Virus record (IMG/VR): IMGVR_UViG_3300024265_000150
Location: 1-33,819 of that record
Source of the DNA: a virus
Strand: one strand, 5' to 3'
DNA: 33,819 nucleotides
In this document: in pieces, positions 1 to 9,571 of the stretch
Numbering within the stretch: position 1 is the stretch's first letter
Layout of the letters: every line of letters starts with the position of its first letter
The notes under the pieces: generated by a model
Seen by the model: the letters and a program-made list of their open reading frames with translations, nothing else
Told to the model about the DNA's origin: nothing
Databases searched by the model: none
Made by a program: the position numbers and the translations under genes

Positions 1-2994
1 CGGAAGAAGATGGGCCTCAGCCGCGGCGAAACCCCAGACGAGGCCGCGCTACAGGGCGCCACGCTGGGTATCCTCGCAGGAGTCACCGCGAAGGGGCCCG
101 GCGGCCCCCGTTTGCGGGCGGAGCGCCCCGTGGAGCCGGGGGCGGTTCGCACGCGCCCGCCACGCAAAGAGGTCATCATAGCGCTTGACGGGGAGTCGCG
201 GTCGGTTCGCTCGACGCCCCCGAGGACGGAGGCCGAGCACCCCGGAGCCGCTCGTCTAAAAGAACAGGCCCCAGGTGAACTGCGTCCAGCATTTCGCGAC
301 CCCGAAACCGGGGAAGTGAGGGCTGGGGGGTTGGAGCACTTTGAGCTTTTTAGGGGGAAATCGGTCCCAGAAAACATCCCCGACTCGTCTCTCGGTTTTT
401 GGGATGTGGATGCTGCCCGCTTCCTTACGCCCACCGAAGCGTCCGCGCGCCTGTCTAAGCCAGCGAGGGCTACGAGAACAGGTGTAAAATCGCGCGTTGT
501 GCGGGCTGCCGGAGAGCCGCGGCCGGTTCGCCTACTCAAACCCGAAGACGGCAAGCCGGCAGAGATCAAGATGCCGGGCGAAGAGATCGTCGAAGTAACC
601 CTCAAGACCCCAGAGGCCGTCGCTGCCGAGCGCACGCTTGGCAAAGCCAACGAGTTCCTGGGCCGTGACTACTCCGATCTCGAACTGCCCAGCCACGCGA
701 TCAACCTGAACCTCAGCAAGATCACCGGGGAGGCCGACTTCAAGCGCGCCCTCGTCCAGTTGACGGAGGTTTACAAAAACGAGATCAACGAGGCCCGGCG
801 CAACGTCGTCACGCACGAGCAGACAGCGAAGTTGGCAGACGAGCTCGGTCTCACCGTGGAACAAATGCTTGCCGGGCAGAAGGGGCAGGCACTAAACGCC
901 CACGAACTACTCGCGACTAGAAGGCTGAACGTACAAATTCTCAAAGACTGGCACGCTGCCGGCGAGAAGATTCGCACCAAAAAGGCGACCGACGCCGACA
1001 AGGTTGAGTTCCTCCGCCTCACCGCGCTCGCAGAGGGGTCGCTCGCAAAAACCGAGGGGGCTACCGCAGAAGCGGGTCGCGCGCTCGACGCACTGAAAAT
1101 GACCGCCGGCCCGTCTACCAGAGAGATGCGCGAAATGGGCGAGGCGATCAGGGACTTCCGCGGCAAACCCGGGGAGTCCCTAGAGGCTTTCGCCGAGATG
1201 GTTGCAGAACTAGACACCCCGGAGGGGCTCGCCGGGTTCGCGCGCCACCACCGGAAGGCGAACTTTGGCGACAAGCTCATGGAGGTCTGGATCAACTTCC
1301 TCCTGTCCGGCCCGCAGACGCACATGGTCAACATCGCCAGCAACACCATCGTTGCGGTTTCCGCGTCGCCGGAGGCTTACATTGCGGGGATGTACGATGC
1401 CGTCCGTAGCGGCGCGTCTGTCGCCCGCGGGAAGGGGCCCGTCAAAGACCGTGTTTTTATCCGCGAGGGAACCGCGCGCCTGTTCGGTGTGGTGGAGGGC
1501 TCACGGGAGGGTTTGGTTCTAGCGGCCAAGACAATGGTTGGGAAAAACACCATGCTCGACCCAGCCACCAAACTCGAGCAGCAGCGGTATCGGTCGATAG
1601 GCGGGTTGAAGGGGTCGGCCATAAGGCTGCCGGGTCGCGCTCTGATGGCGGGTGACGAACTTTTCAAGTCGATAGCCAAGCGGCAAGAGATCAACGCGCT
1701 GGCGATGCGAACCGGGCTCCAGAAGGGGTTGAGCGGCCGAGCGCTGGCTAGGCACACCGTAGAGTTCAAAAAGAACCCGCCCGAGTGGGCGACCGAGAGC
1801 GCCCTCAAGGTTGCCCGCGAGCAGACGTTCACCTCGTCTCTTGGCGAGCAAGGCACGGGAGCGCAGAAACTCTTTTCGCGCCCCGCTGGCAAGATAATCG
1901 TCCCGTTTGTCCGCGTGACAACCAACATCCTCAAGCACTCTGCGCGCAGGACGCCATTGGGTCTTGGCATGGAGTCCGTGCGGAAGGATCTGAAAGCAGG
2001 CGGCGCGAAGCGATCTGCTGCGCTGGCGCGGATAGCTTACGGCTCGTCGATTGCCGCGTGGGTTGCCAGTGAGTCCATGAAGGGCAACGTCACTGGGTCC
2101 GGCCCGAGCGACCCCGACCTCCGAAAGATGTGGTTCGCCGCGGGCTACCGGCCGTATGCGTGGCGCGTCCCGCGCGAGATCGCGGATAGGCTCGGGATGG
2201 AGGGCGACCCCAACCAGGACGCCTTTATTTCGTATGCGCGCATGGAGCCGTGGGGAACCATCTTTGGCATCGCCGCCGACTACACGCAAATCGCAGGGCA
2301 CATCGAACAGAACGGCGCCGAAGACATCGCCACCGAAATCGCGTTTGCTATGGGTCGCAACATTACGTCCAAGACGTTTCTCATGGGCGTTGCAAACGCC
2401 GCGCTAGCAGCGTCCGATATGGATCGCTACGGAGAGCGCTTCTTCCAGCGCCTCGCGGGGACGGTTGTTCCAACGGGTGTCGCCCAGATAGCCCGAGTAG
2501 ACGATCCCGTTTTGCGCGAGGTTCGGACGACACTCGACCAGATCAAGTCTCGAATCCCGGGGTACTCAGATACGCTCGAGGCGCGTCGCAACTGGCGCGG
2601 TGAGGCGATTATGACCGACCCGGGCTACGGCCCCGACATCCTCTCCCCGCTCTATACCCACCGGGCCGAACCCGACGAGTCGTCTAAGGAAATGTTCCGG
2701 CTGGGAGTCGGCTTGCGGTTGCCCCAGCGCAAGGTTGGCGGAGTCGAGCTGACGCCGAGGGAATACACCCAGCTCCAGAAAGAAACCGGCGAGTTCGCGG
2801 GCAGGGCCATCGACGTGGTGGTCAACGCGCCACACTATCGCGCGCCGCAAGTCACAGACGGGATGCGGGTGAAGTGGATTAAAGATGCGTACACGCAGGC
2901 GAAGGAGGACGGTAGGGCGCTCGCGCTCGTTCGTATCAGCGTAGAAAGGCAGCTGGAATCCCAGCTAGACAAACTTGCTCCACTCTTGAGGTAA
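1..2994 (+). CDS. Large internal virion / DNA-ejection-type protein, probably 5' truncated
   Basis: The frame is open from the first base, and the first ATG (position 10) lacks a convincing Shine-Dalgarno site, so this is probably the C-terminal part (at least 994 residues) of a larger protein. The first visible residues (DEAALQGATLGILAG) look like an internal Ala/Gly-rich helix. Around residues 419-450 lies FGDKLMEVWINFLLSGPQTH followed by MVNIASN, a signature I know from very large phage proteins annotated as internal virion or large polyvalent proteins. Residues 190-420 are helical and charged; residues 675-690 are hydrophobic. The position just before the fibre genes fits a virion protein ejected with the DNA or lining the tail. 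The family link rests on motif recognition only, and no catalytic site was identified. Confidence 0.75.
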   Translation, partial: RKKMGLSRGETPDEAALQGATLGILAGVTAKGPGGPRLRAERPVEPGAVRTRPPRKEVIIALDGESRSVRSTPPRTEAEHPGAARLKEQAPGELRPAFRDPETGEVRAGGLEHFELFRGKSVPENIPDSSLGFWDVDAARFLTPTEASARLSKPARATRTGVKSRVVRAAGEPRPVRLLKPEDGKPAEIKMPGEEIVEVTLKTPEAVAAERTLGKANEFLGRDYSDLELPSHAINLNLSKITGEADFKRALVQLTEVYKNEINEARRNVVTHEQTAKLADELGLTVEQMLAGQKGQALNAHELLATRRLNVQILKDWHAAGEKIRTKKATDADKVEFLRLTALAEGSLAKTEGATAEAGRALDALKMTAGPSTREMREMGEAIRDFRGKPGESLEAFAEMVAELDTPEGLAGFARHHRKANFGDKLMEVWINFLLSGPQTHMVNIASNTIVAVSASPEAYIAGMYDAVRSGASVARGKGPVKDRVFIREGTARLFGVVEGSREGLVLAAKTMVGKNTMLDPATKLEQQRYRSIGGLKGSAIRLPGRALMAGDELFKSIAKRQEINALAMRTGLQKGLSGRALARHTVEFKKNPPEWATESALKVAREQTFTSSLGEQGTGAQKLFSRPAGKIIVPFVRVTTNILKHSARRTPLGLGMESVRKDLKAGGAKRSAALARIAYGSSIAAWVASESMKGNVTGSGPSDPDLRKMWFAAGYRPYAWRVPREIADRLGMEGDPNQDAFISYARMEPWGTIFGIAADYTQIAGHIEQNGAEDIATEIAFAMGRNITSKTFLMGVANAALAASDMDRYGERFFQRLAGTVVPTGVAQIARVDDPVLREVRTTLDQIKSRIPGYSDTLEARRNWRGEAIMTDPGYGPDILSPLYTHRAEPDESSKEMFRLGVGLRLPQRKVGGVELTPREYTQLQKETGEFAGRAIDVVVNAPHYRAPQVTDGMRVKWIKDAYTQAKEDGRALALVRISVERQLESQLDKLAPLLR

Positions 2995-2999
2995 ACACC

Positions 3000-3452
3000 A
3001 TGCGCAACAAAGAACTACTCACTCTGGTCGCCGCCCTCATCTGGATCGCGGCGCCCGCGGCGGCGGAGTCCGTCTGGGTCACGCAACCCGGGGGCACACA
3101 GCCTTGCAGTTTCGCAAGCTTCCTGTCGATGTGCTTTTCCGACTTCGATGCGGACGAAAACAGCCCGCTTCTCAATACCAGCATGTGCGAGAACTGGTCG
3201 GTGCGTTTCAATTCGGATGTTGAGGCGACCACCTACGACACGACGATCAATGTTCGCTGTAGCCTCGGCACGACCGTAAGCGCCAACACGTCGGAGATCG
3301 TGAACAACGCGACGCTGACCGGCGACCCGTCGACCGGGCTTGACGTGCTCGCGGGCTACGACTGCCCGCTGATCTACATAGACGTGGCGAGCTACTCCTC
3401 CGGCGACGACGCCCGCGTTTCCGTGCAGTGCTTCAAGCGCGCGGCCAAGTGA
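3000..3452 (+). CDS. Small secreted-type protein ahead of the fibre gene
   Basis: This 150-residue protein has a clear Sec-type signal: basic MRNK, a hydrophobic stretch (LLTLVAALIWIAAPAAA) and a likely AxA cleavage site near residue 22. The mature part is acidic with about six cysteines and predicted beta structure, and I do not recognise the family. The start is supported by TTGAGG eight bases upstream. Its N-terminus (MRNKELLTLVAAL) resembles that of the protein at 8159 (MKNKEVFALAALL), which suggests a shared leader. It overlaps the next gene by four bases. Possibilities are a virion-associated protein with an odd leader or a protein exported from the infected cell. Confidence 0.8.
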   Translation: MRNKELLTLVAALIWIAAPAAAESVWVTQPGGTQPCSFASFLSMCFSDFDADENSPLLNTSMCENWSVRFNSDVEATTYDTTINVRCSLGTTVSANTSEIVNNATLTGDPSTGLDVLAGYDCPLIYIDVASYSSGDDARVSVQCFKRAAK

Positions 3453-5308
3453 CACGCTGGTCCCACATCGCGCTGGTGCTCTTGCTTGCTTTCCCGCTGC
3501 TGGGTGTGGGGAGCAAGAAGGTGTGCGACGGTACATGGAGCCCGACGTTCTTCGGTACAACGACAGTCGACCACCTTCTTATCGGGGGTTCGTTGGGCCT
3601 TGGAACGTATGAGTTTTTTACCGTCAACGATACAACACCTAGCGTACTTGGTAGCGCTCTCTGGAAAACCGCGATAGGTCACGGTGCAGTAAACTCCATT
3701 ACAAACTTTGACGACGGCATACAGGGTCAGTGGATTTCTATCCTGGATCAGAGTACGGCCGACATCACTTTCATCTGTGGAGGGACACTGTCATGCGGCT
3801 CCGAGAATCTTATAACAGAGATTGGTGATACAACAACATGGCTCTTTAATGGTTTTACCTGGGATCTCAAACATGTCCAAGACATAAGTATCGACAACAA
3901 CCCCAGCTCTTTTCTCCCCCTGGCTGGCGGCACAATGACTGGCGACCTCATCTTCAACGATGACGTGAACGCCACCTTCGGGACCGGCTCCGACGCGACC
4001 ATCTCCTATGACGACACCAACCTTCTGATCGACCCCCAAGTTGTAGGCTCCGGCTACACCGACTTCACGGGTGCGATCTTCGTAGCCGAGGACGAAGATG
4101 GGTCTGCCTATAGCCGCTTCGGGGGGGCCCCGATAGAAACCAACCCTAGCGCTACGATCGATATGCTTGTTTCCCGCAAGGTGCAGACGGGGGATACCGG
4201 ATCACGTCGAGCGGGCTTGTTTGTCACTGACGTAGCAACCGATGATAATTCAACTACCAGCCAGAGCTTTGGCGTTAATGCCTTTGTATACACAGCAGAA
4301 GCAAACGATGGGGACCTTACGAGAACCAATAACAGGGTCGGCAGCGCCGCAGGGGTGAGGGCTGGACTCAGGCACCGAGGGGATGGGCTCATCAGTCTTG
4401 GTGGTGCGTTTGCTGGTCGAGTAGAAATTCAAGGCGGTACGGAAGACGGAGTTATAACCACCGCCTACGCATTTCTCGACGAAGGTTGCGACGGCGGGAA
4501 TGGCGCCCTGGGCGGGATTACCAACTGTAGTGGACTCTTGGTTAAAAATTCATCCGGGGGCGCTACAACTGTCGGCACCCAATATGGAGTCCAAATAGAA
4601 GACCTGTCCCACGCTGTTAACAGCTATGGTATCCGAGTCGGAGCCACCAACAGTGGGGCAATCTGGCTCTCAGGTACGGGTGGGACGGCGGTTGAGGGGA
4701 TTCAATTCGGTAGCCCGGACACCAACCTCTACCGGAGCGCAGCAAGCACCCTCAAAACAGACGACAATTTCATAGCTCTATCGCTCTCAACAGGGGAGTT
4801 CGAGGTAGAGGACGACGGCGACACCTTCTGGGTTGGCGACGGGACCGGCGTTCCCTACGGTGCGATGTACCAAACGGGTGGCTCGACCTTCACAACCACC
4901 CTAACAGATCAAAGCACTTGGTATGAACTCGACGCAGCAACGACTAACATGAATGCGGACGAGTTGAATATGGTTACATTCCCAGATGACCATTATATGG
5001 AAGTCGCGAAGGCGGGGCGGTACACAATCCTATACACAGCGTCGATTGAAATCAACAGCGTGGCGGGTGGGGCACAGCACATTGAGCTTGGCATCATGAT
5101 CAATGGAACCGAGGTAGTCCCCGGTCCCGGAGTGTCGCATTGGAGTTTTGCGGCAATCTCCACAGAAAGTGCGTACTCTGGGATCGCCCTACTCGACCTA
5201 AATGCCGATGACGAGATCAGCATAGGCGCGGTTAATGATTCTTCGGCCGGCAAGATATTGACGGTGGACCACTTAAATGTGATTACAACCATGGAAGGGG
5301 GCACCTAA
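3449..5308 (+). CDS. Tail-fibre-like protein with C-terminal jelly-roll-like domain
   Basis: This is a 619-residue protein. I chose the GTG at 3449 because GTGA overlaps the stop of the previous gene, the usual coupling arrangement; a GTG at 3428 is an in-frame alternative. A hydrophobic leader (IALVLLLAFPLLGVG followed by SKK) occupies the first 25 residues. The motif LPLAGGTMTGDL near residue 157 is characteristic of phage tail-fibre shaft regions. The middle is Gly/Ser/Thr-rich beta structure. The last roughly 150 residues (GRYTILYTASIEI, HIELGIMINGTEV, LDLNADDEISIGAVND) look like a C1q/TNF-type jelly-roll head, a common receptor-binding tip. The export-like leader is unusual for a fibre protein. 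Confidence 0.85.
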   Translation: MTRWSHIALVLLLAFPLLGVGSKKVCDGTWSPTFFGTTTVDHLLIGGSLGLGTYEFFTVNDTTPSVLGSALWKTAIGHGAVNSITNFDDGIQGQWISILDQSTADITFICGGTLSCGSENLITEIGDTTTWLFNGFTWDLKHVQDISIDNNPSSFLPLAGGTMTGDLIFNDDVNATFGTGSDATISYDDTNLLIDPQVVGSGYTDFTGAIFVAEDEDGSAYSRFGGAPIETNPSATIDMLVSRKVQTGDTGSRRAGLFVTDVATDDNSTTSQSFGVNAFVYTAEANDGDLTRTNNRVGSAAGVRAGLRHRGDGLISLGGAFAGRVEIQGGTEDGVITTAYAFLDEGCDGGNGALGGITNCSGLLVKNSSGGATTVGTQYGVQIEDLSHAVNSYGIRVGATNSGAIWLSGTGGTAVEGIQFGSPDTNLYRSAASTLKTDDNFIALSLSTGEFEVEDDGDTFWVGDGTGVPYGAMYQTGGSTFTTTLTDQSTWYELDAATTNMNADELNMVTFPDDHYMEVAKAGRYTILYTASIEINSVAGGAQHIELGIMINGTEVVPGPGVSHWSFAAISTESAYSGIALLDLNADDEISIGAVNDSSAGKILTVDHLNVITTMEGGT

Positions 5309-5309
5309 C

Positions 5310-5912
5310 ATGCACAAGCTACTCACCATCTTCCTTCTCCTCGGCCTAGCCTCCCCGGCCTTCGCCCAACCCGCCGACAAGGAGATCACCCTGACCATCC
5401 CCGGGCCCCGGGTGGCCCGGATCAAACAACTGTGCGAGAGAATCCGGCAGGGTATGGAGGAAGAAGTCCAACCCGCCACCCTCGCCCTGCGCCCTTGTCT
5501 GCGAATGATCCTGTTCCAAGAGATCCGGCAGATGAACAGGTCGGAAGTCAAGCGGGCGGCAATCGCAAGCACGACCACGGAGATCAACGCCTTCGACGAG
5601 GACATGGCTGGCGTGTCAGGCCTGCCGCCGGCACCTGCGCCGACTGTGGCATCCACGCCGACGGCGACATCGACGGCCACGTCCACACCAACCGCCACGT
5701 CCACACCGACCGCGACGGCGACCACGAGGCTGTTCGATCCGCCAGACCCCACGCCCACCGGGAGTAACTGCTGCTTCGATCACGGCGGTACGGGCTGCGA
5801 CGCCCCCGTCTGCAAGGCGACCGTGTGCGGCGAAGATGCGTTTTGTTGCGACGTTCGCTGGGACAGCGTGTGTGTCAGCGAGGCAACCGATTTCTGTTCG
5901 GTTTGTGATTGA
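5310..5912 (+). CDS. Secreted modular protein: helical domain, Pro/Thr linker, ten-cysteine module
   Basis: This 200-residue protein has a textbook Sec signal peptide (MHKLLTIFLLLGLASPAFA, cleavage after residue 19). Residues 22-100 form an amphipathic helical domain with two cysteines. Residues 107-150 are a Pro/Thr/Ala linker of PTAT-type repeats. Residues 154-199 carry ten cysteines (154, 155, 163, 168, 173, 179, 180, 188, 196, 199) with the core FCCDVRWDSVCV. I have seen CC-xxx-WD-xx-C modules of this kind in secreted proteins of Myxococcota- and Planctomycetota-like bacteria, so transfer from a host is plausible. The linker plus disulfide module suggests a surface adhesin. It starts two bases after the fibre gene and shares the A of its TGA with the next ATG. 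Confidence 0.82.
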   Translation: MHKLLTIFLLLGLASPAFAQPADKEITLTIPGPRVARIKQLCERIRQGMEEEVQPATLALRPCLRMILFQEIRQMNRSEVKRAAIASTTTEINAFDEDMAGVSGLPPAPAPTVASTPTATSTATSTPTATSTPTATATTRLFDPPDPTPTGSNCCFDHGGTGCDAPVCKATVCGEDAFCCDVRWDSVCVSEATDFCSVCD

Positions 5913-8134
5913 TGAAGAGGTTGGTCATGTGCCTGGTGTTGCTTGCTGGCCCTGCTTGGGGCGCTGGTGACGACAGCGAAGCGATCTGCGACACTCCCGG
6001 CGCTGGCTACATCTGCCTTTGTAGTGAGCCGCTGACTGGCGACAACGAAACCAAAACCGGCCGGTTCAACCCGGTTGGCGGATCGACAAAAGAGTGTGCC
6101 GGAGGCGAGGCCGTTTGGGGCCAGGCTCCGGCGAACTCCAGCGAGTTTATACAGTCGGTCCCCGCTTCGAGCCTAACTAACTCGATGACCGTAGGCGGTA
6201 GCGGCTATGTACTGGAGTTCACTGCGCGAGCGCGCTTTAACGTCGGCGACAACACGCGGACCTTTACCAACGGGACGTATTGCTCGCGGCACTATGCCTA
6301 TTACGACTGGGCCTACTCATGCCCCGGTAGCGGTTCGTGCTCTTTGAAGGCGAACCGTTACGACAATAACGGCGGAGGCAACACCGTCGGGCTGCAAATG
6401 TCCTCAGCCCGCAACCCGTGGCGCATCTATTGGGCCTATCGTAATTCGACCGCTATGGGCGGGTGTGGGAACTCGGGAGATCCTCAGCCCGGAAACGCTT
6501 CAAACGGCTGTGAAACAAACGCGTCGACCTTCCTGCAAACAAATCCCGATAGCGTAAGCCGAGACGATATGTTCGGGTATTGGTCGCGCTGGGAAATTTG
6601 CTTTGACCATAATCTCACAGAAGATCAAGTGCTGACCGACCTAAACGACGAGTACGGTTCAGTGCTGACCTACCCGGGGTCAAACCGCGTCTACGCTCGG
6701 GTGAAGATTACTATGGTGACGGGGCCTGACGCCGGGTCAGAGATACTCTTGGGGCCATCATACGGAGAGAACTCCGTCTCGACGATCAACACAGGAACCC
6801 GCACATGGTTCGGGACGTCGAGAACGGGAGGCCCACCCGTTCTCGGAACGCCCGGGCCGTATCGAACCGTCTACAACATGGCGATGCTAAAGACCGCCGC
6901 CGACCCGACCTACTGGATCGGCGCCGCAGACGAAGCCGGAGAGGGCGCGGTGCCGACCGCAACACCCTCTGCCACACCCACAGTATCACCAACCTCAACG
7001 CCGGGCGGGCCCACGCCAACATCCACCGCAACGCCAACGACCGCGCCGACATCGACGCCCGGCGGCCCCACCGCAACGGCCTCGTCAACAGCGACACCGA
7101 CGACCACGCCGACCTCGACGTCGCTCTCCTGTCTACCAGAAGGCTCTAGTTGCGCCGGCAACGCCACCTGTTGCTCCAATAGCTGTGTCCGTGTGGGCGC
7201 CGGGCACGGCCGCTGGGAATGTACGGCGCCGCCCGCCTCGCCGACGGCGACTCCATCCCCCACGCCTCGCGCGATCACCGTGCTGGCCGAAATGAACTTC
7301 GAGGGGGTCGGCTGTGTGGATCAACAGGGTGGTGTCGACGGCGACACCTGCACCACCACCGGGGCCTACAGCGCCGACTGCGCCAACGGAACCTCGGACT
7401 GCGACATCGGCGGCATCGGCAACGCGCTACTGAGCGGCTGGTCCGTCGGCGACGGCGACGCCTCTTCGATGAGCCTAGGCTTTGCTCCCACCGAAAAAGT
7501 CACGGCAGACTTCACAATACGCTTCCCGGCAGACACCAACAACGCCGTCGGCCCCGTGATTGCGGGCCTGAAGGATAGTGACGGGCTTGAAGTCTTTACC
7601 GTCATGTGGGCCCCGTCTCTCCAGAAGATACAATTTCGTTGTGGTAACACCGACGGCACCGTGGCTGTGTCGGGTTGGCAGCAAGGGGGAACGATACCTC
7701 CCGACTACAGATATTTGGGAGACGATATGAACCTGGACATCCGAATGAACTTTGACGGCTCTGGGTCGAATCCAGTCTGCACCTACTATGTTGACAGAAC
7801 AGACCTGGGCGGCACAGAACCTGAGATAGGCCCCGGGGTTGGAAATGTCCTGAGGAATGACGGGATCCCCACAGGCGTTCCAGTACCGCTAGAACACCCG
7901 AACGGGGAAGGCGTCAATGCAGCCAGCTTCTTCCACACCGAAAGCACGCCCCTGGAAGCCTTCGGTTCCATCATAGACGACATCGGGATTTGCAACGCCG
8001 CCGTGAGTTTCCCGTCGCCCGGCTCTTCATGCCAAAGCGGCCCGGAGCCCACCGCGACGCCATCTGCGACACCGACGACCACGCCGACCGCATCGCCGAC
8101 GACCGACCCGAATTGCCGGCGGGGCAGATGCTAA
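5912..8134 (+). CDS. Large secreted modular adhesin-like protein with two beta-sandwich domains and a knottin-like module
   Basis: This is a 740-residue protein. The ATG at 5912 overlaps the upstream TGA (TGATG); a TTG at 5909 would add one residue. The order is: Sec signal (MKRLVMCLVLLAGPAWG); a Cys-containing beta-rich domain to about residue 345, lectin/LamG-like in character; a Pro/Thr linker of about 55 residues; a cystine-knot-like module near 405-440 (CLPEGSSCAGNATCCSNSC and a later C); a short linker; a second beta-sandwich domain, residues 456-708; and a C-terminal Pro/Thr linker ending CRRGRC. Linkers joining carbohydrate-binding-like domains suggest polysaccharide or surface recognition. 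Domain identities come from pattern only. It lies between two fibre-like genes, so it could be a virion spike or an exported conversion protein. Confidence 0.82.
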   Translation: MKRLVMCLVLLAGPAWGAGDDSEAICDTPGAGYICLCSEPLTGDNETKTGRFNPVGGSTKECAGGEAVWGQAPANSSEFIQSVPASSLTNSMTVGGSGYVLEFTARARFNVGDNTRTFTNGTYCSRHYAYYDWAYSCPGSGSCSLKANRYDNNGGGNTVGLQMSSARNPWRIYWAYRNSTAMGGCGNSGDPQPGNASNGCETNASTFLQTNPDSVSRDDMFGYWSRWEICFDHNLTEDQVLTDLNDEYGSVLTYPGSNRVYARVKITMVTGPDAGSEILLGPSYGENSVSTINTGTRTWFGTSRTGGPPVLGTPGPYRTVYNMAMLKTAADPTYWIGAADEAGEGAVPTATPSATPTVSPTSTPGGPTPTSTATPTTAPTSTPGGPTATASSTATPTTTPTSTSLSCLPEGSSCAGNATCCSNSCVRVGAGHGRWECTAPPASPTATPSPTPRAITVLAEMNFEGVGCVDQQGGVDGDTCTTTGAYSADCANGTSDCDIGGIGNALLSGWSVGDGDASSMSLGFAPTEKVTADFTIRFPADTNNAVGPVIAGLKDSDGLEVFTVMWAPSLQKIQFRCGNTDGTVAVSGWQQGGTIPPDYRYLGDDMNLDIRMNFDGSGSNPVCTYYVDRTDLGGTEPEIGPGVGNVLRNDGIPTGVPVPLEHPNGEGVNAASFFHTESTPLEAFGSIIDDIGICNAAVSFPSPGSSCQSGPEPTATPSATPTTTPTASPTTDPNCRRGRC

Positions 8135-8158
8135 CAGCAACACAGTGAGGAGTCAAAC

Positions 8159-9265
8159 ATGAAAAACAAAGAAGTCTTTGCGCTGGCGGCACTCCTTCCC
8201 GCGCTTCTCGTCTGCTCCGTGTTGCTCATAGGCGCGGGCAGCAAGAAGATCGACGACTCAACCGTCTGGCGCGGCCAAGAAGGCGAAACCATCAGCAACG
8301 TCATTGCCGGCGAGTTTAGGTTCATATCGGACAACAACGTGGACATTGTTCTAAAGGCGATCGACTCGGCTGGGGTTACGAATATGAAGCTATCGACCTC
8401 TGGTGCCGGAACGATAACGCTTGGCGAAAGCGTGAACGCGGGTGAGATCGTATTCCAAGGGAGGGACGCCACCCTTATCCAAGATGCGACGGCCACCTTC
8501 GGGGCGCCTAACGAAATGACCGCCGACCGCACGGTCCTCAACCAATACGTTGGTATCCCTAAGTTGAACGTGACCCACACGGGGGCGCTAGCCAACGGGA
8601 CACTGGGGGTCGATGTGGCCAACCCGCTGTTGGCTAACTGTAGCGCGCCCGTCAACGGTTCTGAGGACGACGACACCACCAACTTCATCACGGGCGTCTC
8701 TAGTTATCAATACACCTTCGACGCCACGGCCGCCGAGAGTGACGGTATTGATTGCGACATCGGCTACCCAGAGGTCCAGGGGATGGATAGTGTGGGCTTC
8801 TGGTTCCGAACAGACACCGCTATCGCCTCTGGGGACATGGAGATCAGGCTCAAAGATACCGAGACAGACGAAGCCCAAGAGGACTTCCCGGCCGTCACTG
8901 TGGTGGACGAATGGCAGTGGATTGAGATAAGCGTCAACACTGACTGTGCGGCTGAGTGTGAAGGGGTAGACGGGTTCGAGCTTGTTGTGACATCCCAAGC
9001 CCCCACCAACCTCAATGACGTAGTTATCAACATTGACCAGATCGGTCTTTGGATCGCCACCAGCGAAACTCTGATCGGCGACATCCAGGTAGGCGGCCTG
9101 ATTGACTTCTCAACCGGCCTAATCACCCCCGCCGCTGCGGGCGCACAGACACAGGCTGTCGAGTGGACTCATTACTTCATCAATTACCAAGCGTCGGCTG
9201 ATGCGATCATCCCCATTACTGATCTCTCTGCGACTTACGGAACCACGCTAGAGGCGTTGAACTAG
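8159..9265 (+). CDS. Fibre-like / carbohydrate-binding-like structural protein with hydrophobic leader
   Basis: This 368-residue protein has a strong ribosome site (GAGGAG, six bases before the ATG). The N-terminus (MKNKEVFALAALL) resembles the protein at 3000, and LLIGAGSKK resembles LLGVGSKK of the fibre at 3449, so the three share a leader type. Residues 40-140 are Gly/Ala/Thr-rich fibre-like beta structure (TLGESVNAGEIVFQGRDAT). Residues 150-305 look like a carbohydrate-binding beta sandwich (MDSVGFWFRTDTAIASGDME, WQWIEISVN, INIDQIGLW). Likely a virion surface or baseplate-distal protein, though the leader would also allow membrane anchoring or export. Confidence 0.8.
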   Translation: MKNKEVFALAALLPALLVCSVLLIGAGSKKIDDSTVWRGQEGETISNVIAGEFRFISDNNVDIVLKAIDSAGVTNMKLSTSGAGTITLGESVNAGEIVFQGRDATLIQDATATFGAPNEMTADRTVLNQYVGIPKLNVTHTGALANGTLGVDVANPLLANCSAPVNGSEDDDTTNFITGVSSYQYTFDATAAESDGIDCDIGYPEVQGMDSVGFWFRTDTAIASGDMEIRLKDTETDEAQEDFPAVTVVDEWQWIEISVNTDCAAECEGVDGFELVVTSQAPTNLNDVVINIDQIGLWIATSETLIGDIQVGGLIDFSTGLITPAAAGAQTQAVEWTHYFINYQASADAIIPITDLSATYGTTLEALN

Positions 9266-9274
9266 GGGGCGGCC

Positions 9275-9571
9275 ATGTCGTACAAAAACTGGACCCAGGG
9301 CAGGCGCGGCGTCGCGGTTGGCGTTTCGATTGCGGTGATCGTCTTCGGCCTCAGGGCGCTACAAGGGCACTTCGCGCAAGCCGCCGACTCCCACGCCGCG
9401 ACTGACCAGAACACAGAGATGCTCGAGCAGGTCGTCCTGTTGGTCACAGAGCTCGGCGAGCGGGCCAAGGCTGAAGATGTCGCGACTGAGCAGGACAAGA
9501 AGCGATGTCTACAGGGCAAGATCGTCGACCTCGAAATCTGCGGTGCGGCCGGGGTGGAGCCCGCGCTATGA
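9275..9571 (+). CDS. Small membrane protein with periplasmic coiled coil, possible inner spanin or holin partner
   Basis: This is 98 residues with one transmembrane segment near 11-27 (RRGVAVGVSIAVIVFGL), positive residues before it and a mostly helical charged region after it (TEMLEQVVLLVTELGERAKAEDVATEQ), ending with two cysteines. The topology and position directly before the endolysin (ATGA overlap) fit an inner-membrane spanin subunit. A holin-like or unrelated lysis accessory role is also possible. Confidence 0.72.
   Translation: MSYKNWTQGRRGVAVGVSIAVIVFGLRALQGHFAQAADSHAATDQNTEMLEQVVLLVTELGERAKAEDVATEQDKKRCLQGKIVDLEICGAAGVEPAL

Noticed and set aside
6955-7125. Repetitive DNA that could be mistaken for a tandem-repeat array or CRISPR
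   Set aside because: It is the codon-level echo of a Pro/Thr linker, without uniform repeats and spacers.
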